DNA of 9,106 nucleotides. Source: Flavobacteriaceae bacterium (GTDB taxonomy: Bacteria; Bacteroidota; Bacteroidia; Flavobacteriales; Flavobacteriaceae). A program made the position numbers and the translations under genes. The notes beneath the pieces were generated by a model. The model saw nothing but the letters and a program-made list of their open reading frames with translations. It was not told the DNA's origin and did no database searches. The stretch covers positions 1 through 9,106 of the forward strand of contig DOIV01000084.1 of assembly GCA_003511845.1 (NCBI GenBank), written 5' to 3'. Shown here one piece after another: positions 1 to 5,675 of the stretch. Each line of letters begins with the position of its first letter. The first letter of the stretch is position 1.

Positions 1-378
1 TTAAGTGATAGAGGATGTTTCTTAGCAAACTTTAAACCAGCAAGAGGTGATTATGCAGCTGACGGAGCTTTGTATACTATCGAAGCTAAAGCATTTACAC
101 CAAATGATTATGGTTTGTATCAAATGGCAGGTAATGTTTCAGAATGGACAGCTACAGCATATAACCCAGTATCTTATTATTTAGGTTCTACTATGAACCC
201 TAATGTAGATGATGAGACAAATAAAAGAAAAGTAATTCGTGGAGGATCTTGGAAAGATGTAGCCTACTTTTTAGAAGTAAGTACAAGAGATTATGAATAT
301 GGAGATTCAGCAAGAAGCTATATAGGTTTTAGAACTGTACAAGACTATATGGGTACTAAAATGAATGAAAAAAAATAA
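1..378 (+). CDS. gldK: GldK, C-terminal part (T9SS/gliding ring lipoprotein)
   Basis: The reading frame is open from the first base and ends at TAA 376-378, giving the last 125 residues of a protein that starts left of the window. It carries hallmarks of the C-terminal half of the formylglycine-generating-enzyme (FGE)-sulfatase fold: GNVSEW at residues 44-49 of the visible part, RGGSW at 80-84 and GFR at 109-111. This fold plus gldL, gldM and gldN directly downstream identifies it as GldK, which in Flavobacterium is an outer-membrane lipoprotein that forms the periplasmic ring of the type IX secretion system with GldN. It is not expected to act as an FGE enzyme. The lipoprotein signal and the N-terminal half are outside the window. 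The tail (MNEKK) is lysine-rich. An ATG or TTG start inside the visible part (for example at 70) would be an artefact of truncation. The identification is very likely. Confidence 0.93.
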   Translation, partial: LSDRGCFLANFKPARGDYAADGALYTIEAKAFTPNDYGLYQMAGNVSEWTATAYNPVSYYLGSTMNPNVDDETNKRKVIRGGSWKDVAYFLEVSTRDYEYGDSARSYIGFRTVQDYMGTKMNEKK

Positions 379-485
379 TATCAACACAATAATAATATAG
401 AATTAAAGTTTTAAATAACACAATTAAAATTAATCTAAAATTAAATTAACCCAATATTAAAATTAACAAAAAAAAATTAGAAATT
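379..485 (+). other. AT-only gldK-gldL spacer with short repeats
   Basis: These 107 bases between gldK and gldL are almost entirely A and T. They contain no TAnnTTTG promoter element, no GC-cored hairpin and no terminator, so read-through from gldK into gldL is likely. The 11-mer ATTAAAATTAA occurs twice (423-433 and 456-466), with a related copy between them, and a run of nine A residues (468-476) lies just before the gldL start. A-rich leaders are common before Bacteroidota start codons, which usually lack Shine-Dalgarno sequences. The spacer is clearly longer than the other gaps in the operon. Confidence 0.5.
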
Positions 486-1136
486 ATGGCAGGATCACTT
501 AAACAGAAAAAAATCATGAACTTCGTTTATGGTATGGGAGCATCAATAGTATTAGTTGGTGCATTATTCAAAATCTTACACTTTAGCATCGGACCTTTAA
601 CAGGTGGTGTTATGTTAACAATTGGTTTATTAACAGAAGCAGTAATTTTTGCAATCTCTGCATTTGAACCAGTAGAAGAAGATTTAGACTGGTCATTAGT
701 ATATCCTGAATTAGCAGGAGGTGAAGGTTTAGATAAAATAGCTGGCGGTAATGATGCTGAAGGTTTATTATCTTCAAAATTAGACAACATGTTAGCAGAA
801 GCAAATCTTGACTCTGAAATGATGACTAGATTATCTTCTAGCATTCAAAATTTTGCTGGAGCTGCTGAAAGTATAGGACCAGCTGCAGATTCAGTTGCTG
901 CAACTAGTAGATATAGTGAGCAATTAACGTTGGCTGCTAGTAATATGGAATCATTAAACAGTTTATATAAAGTACAATTTGATAGTGCTTCTAAACAAGC
1001 TGAAATGAGTGAGGCTGTTGCAGAGAACACTGAAAGACTGAAAGATCAAATGGAATCTTTAGCAACAAACTTATCATCACTTAATGGAGTGTATGGAGGT
1101 ATGTTGTCAGCAATGTCATCAAACAGAGCTAATTAG
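486..1136 (+). CDS. gldL: GldL, inner-membrane motor subunit of T9SS/gliding
   Basis: This 216-residue protein is close to the length of F. johnsoniae GldL. Two transmembrane helices sit at about residues 13-33 and 38-60, followed by a long cytoplasmic tail with predicted helical stretches. GldL, as a pentamer around a GldM dimer, uses the proton gradient to power type IX secretion and the gliding adhesin track. The residues linked to proton handling and ion pairing in this family are present: K29 and H32 at the end of helix 1, E51 inside helix 2 and E61 at its cytoplasmic end, before the conserved FEPVEEDLDW stretch. The ATG at 486 begins with the MAGS sequence typical of the family, and its upstream flank (TTAGAAATT) resembles that of gldM. 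The gap to gldM is 44 bases with no terminator, so the two are probably cotranscribed. The identification is near certain. Confidence 0.97.
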   Translation: MAGSLKQKKIMNFVYGMGASIVLVGALFKILHFSIGPLTGGVMLTIGLLTEAVIFAISAFEPVEEDLDWSLVYPELAGGEGLDKIAGGNDAEGLLSSKLDNMLAEANLDSEMMTRLSSSIQNFAGAAESIGPAADSVAATSRYSEQLTLAASNMESLNSLYKVQFDSASKQAEMSEAVAENTERLKDQMESLATNLSSLNGVYGGMLSAMSSNRAN

Positions 1137-1180
1137 TATTTATTTAAACCGAACTATTAACTAAAACCTAATTAGAAAAA

Positions 1181-2737
1181 ATGGCAGGAGGCAAATTATC
1201 ACCAAGGCAGAAAATGATTAACTTAATGTATTTGGTATTTATTGCAATGTTAGCAATGAATATGTCAAAACAAGTATTATCTGCATTTGGTATCATGAAC
1301 GAAAAACTGACAGAAGCAAACGTGTCAGCGGACAATAAGAATGGTGCAACGTATGCTAGTTTAGCTACAAAAGCATCAGATCAACCAGAGAATTTTAGCG
1401 ACTTAAATACGAACGCTCAAAAAATTCAAGCTCTATCAGCAGATTTTAATGCTTTCATAGAAACTATGAAAGAAGAATTGACTGTAGGAGTTGAAGATAC
1501 AAGCGACTTTGAATCTATGGACGGTACCGACGCTGGAAATACTTTTTTCTTTAAAGGAGAAGAATATTCAGAAAATGGTCAAGCATTTGTAGATAAAGTT
1601 GAAAGCTATAGAAGTAAAGTAGCTGACATTTTAAAGAATGCTCAAAAGAAGAAAGAATTTAATGGTATTATTTCAAATGTAAAAAGACGTTTTGATACTT
1701 CTGAGCAAGAGACAAGAGATGGTGCAAAGCAAACATGGTTAAAAAACCGTTATGAAGGTTTTCCTTTAATAACTACAGTAACCAATCTTTCACAAATTCA
1801 AGCTGATATTAAAAAGACTGAATCTGAAATGTTATCTGCAATGGTACAAGGTCAATTAGAAAGTGATGTGTCAATGTCAAATTACACCACTATTTTAATA
1901 CCAGATGCACCAGCAACTTTAAAAGGAGCTAACTTTAAAGGTAAAATTGTATTAGGTCGTTATGACGCTAGTTTAAAACCTTCAAAAGTTATTATAAACG
2001 GTAAAGAAATTACAAACATTAAAGATGGTGGAGCTATATTAGATTTCCCTGCAGGTGATGTTGGTGAGAATGAAATCAAAGGTGAGTTTATCTTTAAAGA
2101 AGGTGATTCTCTAATAAGATTACCTATTCAAACTAAATATGCTGTAGTTGCAAAACCTAACAGTGCAGTAATTTCAGCAGACAAGATGAATGTAGTATAT
2201 AGAGGTGTACAAAACCCTATTACTGTTTCTATGCCTGGAGTACCAGACAATCAAGTTAAAGCAAGTGCACCTGGAATGCGTAAAGTATCAGGTTTGGGTA
2301 AATATATGTTAAACCCTGGTAAAGGTAAATCTGTTAAGATTAATGTTACAGGTAAATTACCTGATGGTACACCAGTAACTTCTAGTCAAAACTTTAGAAT
2401 TAAAAGTATACCAGCACCAATGGCAGCTGTAAGAGGTAGCCAATGGGGTACAATTAAAATGCCTAAAACATCTTTACAAAAGATGACAATAAGTGCTTTA
2501 ATACCTGACTTTGAATTTGATTTGAAAATTAATGTATCTGGCTTTAGTATTAGAGTACCTGGTTCAGCTACTGTAATTGTTAAAGGTAGAAAATTCAACG
2601 CTGCAGCTATTAGAGCTTTAGGTAAAGCAAGAAAAGGAGACATGGTTACAATATTTGATGTAAAAGCTTCGTTAGGAGGTAACAGTGGTTATTACTTAAA
2701 GAAAGTAGGTGGCCTGAATGTACAAATAACAAATTAA
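1181..2737 (+). CDS. gldM: GldM, periplasm-spanning motor shaft of T9SS/gliding
   Basis: This 518-residue protein matches the GldM length (about 513 in F. johnsoniae). The N-terminus MAGGKLSPRQKMINLMYLVF is highly typical of the family. One transmembrane helix lies at about residues 11-33, and R9 just before it is the conserved arginine that can pair with the buried glutamate of GldL. The rest is periplasmic. By analogy with solved GldM structures, a helical first domain covers roughly 36-225, followed by three beta-rich domains (about 226-315, 316-400 and 401-518). GldM dimerises, crosses the inner membrane inside the GldL ring and reaches the GldK/GldN ring, carrying motor torque to the secretion channel. 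The start is set by the family N-terminus. The gap to gldN is 10 bases, consistent with tight cotranscription. No frameshift or missing part is visible. Confidence 0.97.
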   Translation: MAGGKLSPRQKMINLMYLVFIAMLAMNMSKQVLSAFGIMNEKLTEANVSADNKNGATYASLATKASDQPENFSDLNTNAQKIQALSADFNAFIETMKEELTVGVEDTSDFESMDGTDAGNTFFFKGEEYSENGQAFVDKVESYRSKVADILKNAQKKKEFNGIISNVKRRFDTSEQETRDGAKQTWLKNRYEGFPLITTVTNLSQIQADIKKTESEMLSAMVQGQLESDVSMSNYTTILIPDAPATLKGANFKGKIVLGRYDASLKPSKVIINGKEITNIKDGGAILDFPAGDVGENEIKGEFIFKEGDSLIRLPIQTKYAVVAKPNSAVISADKMNVVYRGVQNPITVSMPGVPDNQVKASAPGMRKVSGLGKYMLNPGKGKSVKINVTGKLPDGTPVTSSQNFRIKSIPAPMAAVRGSQWGTIKMPKTSLQKMTISALIPDFEFDLKINVSGFSIRVPGSATVIVKGRKFNAAAIRALGKARKGDMVTIFDVKASLGGNSGYYLKKVGGLNVQITN

Positions 2738-2747
2738 AATAAGTATT

Positions 2748-3656
2748 ATGAATTTAAGAGGTTTTTTAGTAGTGTGTGTTGCAGTATTAGCAACAAGCTC
2801 AATATTCGCACAGGCTAACTTGCTAAACGCAAAGATCCCTGAAGAAATAGGGATGAAAACTGTAGAGCAATTAGCAGCTGATAATGACGGACCATTACCT
2901 TACGGTTATATAGATGATAGAGATATCCTCTGGTCTAAAGTTGTTTGGGAATATATTGACTTGAATGAGAAAATTAATTTACCATTCTATTACCCAATTG
3001 ACACCAATAATATTAGCTCTAGTAGAAGGTCTCTTTATGACACTTTATTGAGAGGTATTAAAAGTGGTGAAATTGCAGACATTTATGACGATTCTTATTT
3101 TGAAAATAAGTTAACTTATAAAGAAATTCAAGGTCGTATGTCTAGAGTTGATACTAGTGATGCTATGTATGATTTATTAAATGAAGGAGAAGAAATTACT
3201 CCTGATATGTATGAAGAATATGTAGATGTAACAAACTTAACTTCTGGAGATATTGCTGGTCTTAAAATTAAAGGCGTGTGGTATTTCGATAAGAGGCAAG
3301 GTGAATTAAAATACCGTTTATTAGGTATTGCACCAGTTGCACCAGATGTTAACTTTTTAAATCAAGGAAGTGCTCAAGAAGAATTAATTCCATTATTTTG
3401 GATTTGGTATCCTGGAGCAAGAAACTTGACTCATGCAATGAAAGTGTTTAATAATAAAAATTCAGCATTCCCTTTATCTTATGATCATTTGTTAAATGCA
3501 CGCCGTTTTGTGGCAAGTATTTACAGGGAAGAGAATATATATGGTAATAGAGATGTTGCCGAGTATATTAAAGGAAATGCTTTATTCCAAGTTCTAGAAT
3601 CTGATAGACTTAAAGAAGATATTAGAAATAAGGAACTAGATATGTGGAATTACTAA
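2748..3656 (+). CDS. gldN: GldN, periplasmic ring component of T9SS/gliding
   Basis: The 302-residue protein starts with a Sec signal peptide: a basic N-end (MNLR), a hydrophobic core (about residues 5-19), then IFAQA with likely cleavage after A21 or A23. The cysteine at position 10 sits inside the core and is not a lipobox. The mature part includes the conserved stretches DRDILWSKVVWEYIDLNEK and GVWYFDKRQGELKYRLLGI, and IYREENIYGNRDVAEY near the end, which are typical of GldN/PorN. GldN pairs with the GldK lipoprotein in a large ring under the outer membrane that receives force from GldM. It is the last gene of the operon: an intrinsic terminator begins 22 bases after its stop. F. johnsoniae carries a GldN paralogue (GldO) next to gldN, but none is present here. 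The identification is very likely. Confidence 0.95.
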   Translation: MNLRGFLVVCVAVLATSSIFAQANLLNAKIPEEIGMKTVEQLAADNDGPLPYGYIDDRDILWSKVVWEYIDLNEKINLPFYYPIDTNNISSSRRSLYDTLLRGIKSGEIADIYDDSYFENKLTYKEIQGRMSRVDTSDAMYDLLNEGEEITPDMYEEYVDVTNLTSGDIAGLKIKGVWYFDKRQGELKYRLLGIAPVAPDVNFLNQGSAQEELIPLFWIWYPGARNLTHAMKVFNNKNSAFPLSYDHLLNARRFVASIYREENIYGNRDVAEYIKGNALFQVLESDRLKEDIRNKELDMWNY

Positions 3657-3677
3657 AAATTCACCGTAGTATATCTG

Positions 3678-3713
3678 AAAACTTCTGTTCTTAATTGAAC
3701 AGGAGTTTTTTTT
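3678..3713 (+). terminator. Intrinsic terminator of the gldKLMN operon
   Basis: The left arm AAAACTTCTGTTC (3678-3690), a 6-base loop (3691-3696) and the right arm GAACAGGAGTTTT (3697-3709) pair over 13 positions with one T-G wobble. The structure runs directly into eight consecutive T residues (3706-3713). The placement just after gldN and before a gene with its own promoter fits the end of the operon. Confidence 0.93.
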
Positions 3714-3750
3714 ATGTTTAAAATTTAGATAAAAATAGAACAGTTATAAA

Positions 3751-3800
3751 CCCCTTCTTTTTTAAGAGAAGGTGACTACGCCCAAGCGTAGTCAGAAGGG
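3751..3800. repeat. Compact GC-richer hairpin element with two alternative folds
   Basis: A perfect 8-bp stem GACTACGC (3774-3781) / GCGTAGTC (3786-3793) closes a CCAA loop. The flanks can also pair: CCCTTCT (3752-3758) is complementary to AGAAGGG (3794-3800), which would wrap the inner hairpin. It is also complementary to the nearer copy AGAAGG (3767-3772), which would form a separate 5' hairpin. The two folds exclude each other. The element is much GC-richer than the surrounding intergenic DNA. It lies upstream of the promoter at 3812 and downstream of the gldN terminator, so it is probably not in either mature transcript. It may be a dispersed REP-like repeat or a protein-binding site. It has no T-tract on either strand and is therefore not a good terminator. 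Confidence 0.6.
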
Positions 3801-3811
3801 ATATGTTTTAT

Positions 3812-3819
3812 TACCTTTG
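3812..3819 (+). promoter_or_regulatory. Bacteroidota -7 promoter element for the DAO gene
   Basis: TACCTTTG matches the -7 consensus TAnnTTTG exactly and is followed by C, as in many flavobacterial promoters. No clear -33 TTG/TTTG is visible at the usual distance. Transcription would start at about 3824-3828, essentially at the start codon at 3824, so the mRNA would be leaderless or nearly so. The element overlaps the codons of the in-frame upstream ATG (3803), which argues against that start. Confidence 0.65.
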
Positions 3820-3823
3820 CATT

Positions 3824-4867
3824 ATGAATGTAGATTATATTATTGTAGGTTTAGGTTTGGCTGGTTTAGCTTTTACTGAAGAGTTAGAACGTAATCACAA
3901 ATCTTATGTGGTGTTTGAGGATAATTCTCAAAACTCATCATTGGTAGCTGGCGGCGTTTATAATCCTGTAATTTTAAAACGTTTTACTCCTGTTTGGGAT
4001 GCTTTAGATCAATTAAAGTCAGCACTTCCTTTTTATCAATCCTTAGAAAAAAAATTAAATACTCAATTTGATTTTCCTATAGATATTTATAGAGTTTTCA
4101 CTTCCATTGAAGAGCAAAACAATTGGTTTAATGCCTGTGACAAACCTTTTTTTGAAAAATATATGATTGCTGAGGTAGTTAAAAATCACAATGAGTATAT
4201 AAATGCACCTTTTGGTTTCGGACACATTACCAATACAGGTAAAATAGATACCAAGGCATTGTTGCAATCCTATAGGAATTATCTTGTAGAAAAAAATAAA
4301 TTGTTTAATGAGAGTTTTGATTATGATTCACTTCAATTGGAAAATAATGAAGTAGTTTATAAAAATTTTAATTCAAAACAAATTGTTTTTTGTGAAGGTT
4401 ATGGCGTTGTTAAGAATCCGTTTTTTAAAAGTATTCCTTTAAAAGAAGCAAAAGGAGAATTGTTGACCATTCATGCTCCTGAATTAAAATTGGAGGTAAT
4501 TATTAAATCTTCTGTTTTTATTATGCCTTTAGGAGATAGTTATTATAAAATAGGAGCAACTTTTAATTGGACAGATAAAACCTTGCATCCAACAAAAGAA
4601 GCTAAAGAAGAATTGATAAAAAAATTGAATAAAGTAATTACTGTAGATTATAAAGTTGTTGGTCAGTCAGCAGGTATCCGCCCAACGGTAAAAGACAGAA
4701 GGCCAATTCTAGGAAGGCATTCTACCTATAAACAACTCGCAATATTAAACGGATTAGGCACTAGAGGTGTAATGTTGGCTCCAAAATTAGCAAAACAACT
4801 CTATGATTGTTTAGAAAATAATAAAGAACTAGATGCGGTAATTAATATTAACCGATTTGAAGGCTAA
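3824..4867 (+). CDS. FAD-dependent oxidoreductase, DAO family, substrate unknown
   Basis: This is a 347-residue cytoplasmic flavoprotein. The N-terminus MNVDYIIVGLGLAGLAF forms the FAD-binding beta-alpha-beta unit with G9, G11 and G14 (GxGxxG), and E32 is the acidic residue expected to hold the ADP ribose. The C-terminal signature of the D-amino-acid oxidase fold is present: GIRPTVKDRRPILG starting at residue 284 and GLGTRG at 310-315. Relatives include glycine oxidase (ThiO) and the oxidase domain of MnmC, but the substrate cannot be read from sequence. An in-frame ATG at 3803 would add MFYYLCI, but the -7 promoter lies over those codons, so 3824 is preferred. It is separated from gldN by a terminator and has its own promoter, so its position next to the gliding operon need not mean a role in gliding. 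It converges on the DUF983 gene. Confidence 0.85.
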   Translation: MNVDYIIVGLGLAGLAFTEELERNHKSYVVFEDNSQNSSLVAGGVYNPVILKRFTPVWDALDQLKSALPFYQSLEKKLNTQFDFPIDIYRVFTSIEEQNNWFNACDKPFFEKYMIAEVVKNHNEYINAPFGFGHITNTGKIDTKALLQSYRNYLVEKNKLFNESFDYDSLQLENNEVVYKNFNSKQIVFCEGYGVVKNPFFKSIPLKEAKGELLTIHAPELKLEVIIKSSVFIMPLGDSYYKIGATFNWTDKTLHPTKEAKEELIKKLNKVITVDYKVVGQSAGIRPTVKDRRPILGRHSTYKQLAILNGLGTRGVMLAPKLAKQLYDCLENNKELDAVININRFEG

Positions 4868-4915
4868 ATAATGCGTGTTTTTGCTTGGATAGGAAGGGTT
4901 TAGATATTTTTTGAA

Positions 4916-4937
4916 AATAAAAATTTTACTTTTTATT
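4916..4937. terminator. Weak AT hairpin between convergent genes
   Basis: AATAAAAA (4916-4923) and TTTTTATT (4930-4937) form an 8-bp AT-only stem with a 6-base loop in the 133-base gap between two genes that point at each other. It could act weakly in both directions, but it has no GC core. I see no better terminator in this gap. Confidence 0.25.
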
Positions 4938-5000
4938 AAAAACCTGTTTGTTGTGTGGTTACAATCAAGTCTTTTGTCTTACTTCTAATAGTGAAACGGC

Positions 5001-5423
5001 CTAACTTCTTTTATCAGACATTAATGTTTCTAATTTAATACCTTCTTCATTTTTATAATCAGGATTGTAATGGATAAACATATTACCGTACAAAAGCCTA
5101 GATAATCTTAAAGTTAGCGGTGTAAAAAGAATAAGCATGATAAATATTCCAATAAATATAGTTAGCAAGTCTAAACCTATAAGCCATAGAATGATAAAAG
5201 TTGCAATTGCACCACCTACGGTTAAACCATAAGAAACATACATGGCTCCGTAATAAAATCCAGGTTCAATTTCATATTTGATTCCGCATTTAGGACAATA
5301 CTTATGCATCTTTAAAAGGTTTTTTAAATGTAACATATTATTGTCTTTAAAGAATTGTCCATCATTACATTTCGGGCATTTATTGTTGACAATGCTATAT
5401 AGTTTGGAACCTTTTTTAAACAT
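5001..5423 (-). CDS. DUF983-type membrane protein with zinc ribbon
   Basis: From the ATG at 5423 the protein has 140 residues. Two CPxC pairs (C16/C19 and C43/C46) form a probable zinc ribbon, followed by the family-typical EIEPGFYYGAMYVSYG segment. Two hydrophobic helices (about residues 59-83 and 86-108) form the membrane part, with a short charged C-terminus. This layout fits DUF983, common as single genes in Bacteroidota and Alphaproteobacteria. Some alphaproteobacterial members lie near cytochrome oxidase genes, but the molecular role is not established. An upstream in-frame ATG at 5495 would add 24 residues (MVLLHSFLLL...). That start is rejected because a -7 promoter element lies inside the added stretch and the family begins at the zinc ribbon. 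The gene diverges from the ABC-F gene. The family assignment is likely and the function unknown. Confidence 0.82.
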   Translation of the reverse strand: MFKKGSKLYSIVNNKCPKCNDGQFFKDNNMLHLKNLLKMHKYCPKCGIKYEIEPGFYYGAMYVSYGLTVGGAIATFIILWLIGLDLLTIFIGIFIMLILFTPLTLRLSRLLYGNMFIHYNPDYKNEEGIKLETLMSDKRS

Positions 5424-5453
5424 TTTTATTATTGAATAATAGTGATAGATTTG

Positions 5454-5461
5454 CAAATGTA
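5454..5461 (-). promoter_or_regulatory. -7 promoter element for the DUF983 gene
   Basis: Read on the minus strand, 5461 to 5454 is TACATTTG, an exact TAnnTTTG match followed by C. It ends 31 bases before the ATG at 5423, leaving a leader of roughly 25 bases. A TTG at 5489-5487 lies 25 bases upstream, further than usual for a -33 element. The site supports the start at 5423. Confidence 0.6.
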
Positions 5462-5550
5462 AAATTAATAATAAAAATGAATGTAGCAATACCAATTAAA
5501 TTATAAATAAGTCATAAATAAATTGGAATATGTTTTTCTTTTTTTAAGGC

Positions 5551-5590
5551 AAAAATTCTTTTCATAGCCATAGCTACGAAAATAATTTTT
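5551..5590. repeat. Long imperfect inverted repeat between divergent genes
   Basis: The left arm (5551-5568) and right arm (5573-5590) pair at 16 of 18 positions around a CATA loop. The core is TTCATAGC / GCTACGAA, and the outer ends are AAAAATT / AATTTTT. It lies 127 bases upstream of the DUF983 start and 85 bases upstream of the ABC-F start. The outline (A-run, stem, T-run) is that of a bidirectional terminator, yet no gene ends here. It may be an operator, a terminator or attenuator of an unseen short transcript, or a repeat element. The rest of the 252-base divergent gap is AT-rich, with a direct repeat ATAAATAA (5503-5510 and 5514-5521). No convincing TAnnTTTG element is seen for the ABC-F gene. 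Confidence 0.55.
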
Positions 5591-5675
5591 AGCAAAGAGA
5601 AAGGGAAATAGAAACGATTTATATTACATGTTTTATAATTTAATTGGTATAAACGCTACATAAAATAGATAATAA

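Noticed and set aside
527..1030. Minus-strand open frames inside gldL
   Set aside because: They mirror the coding frame of a clear gldL and have no start context or recognisable protein features.
2386..2643. Minus-strand open frame inside gldM
   Set aside because: Antisense shadow of a well-conserved domain of GldM.
3751..3823. TPP or other riboswitch before the flavoenzyme gene
   Set aside because: The conserved TPP-riboswitch core sequences are absent, and the hairpin lies upstream of the predicted transcription start.
4055..4267. Minus-strand open frame inside the DAO gene
   Set aside because: Antisense shadow; the plus frame carries the complete flavoenzyme signatures.
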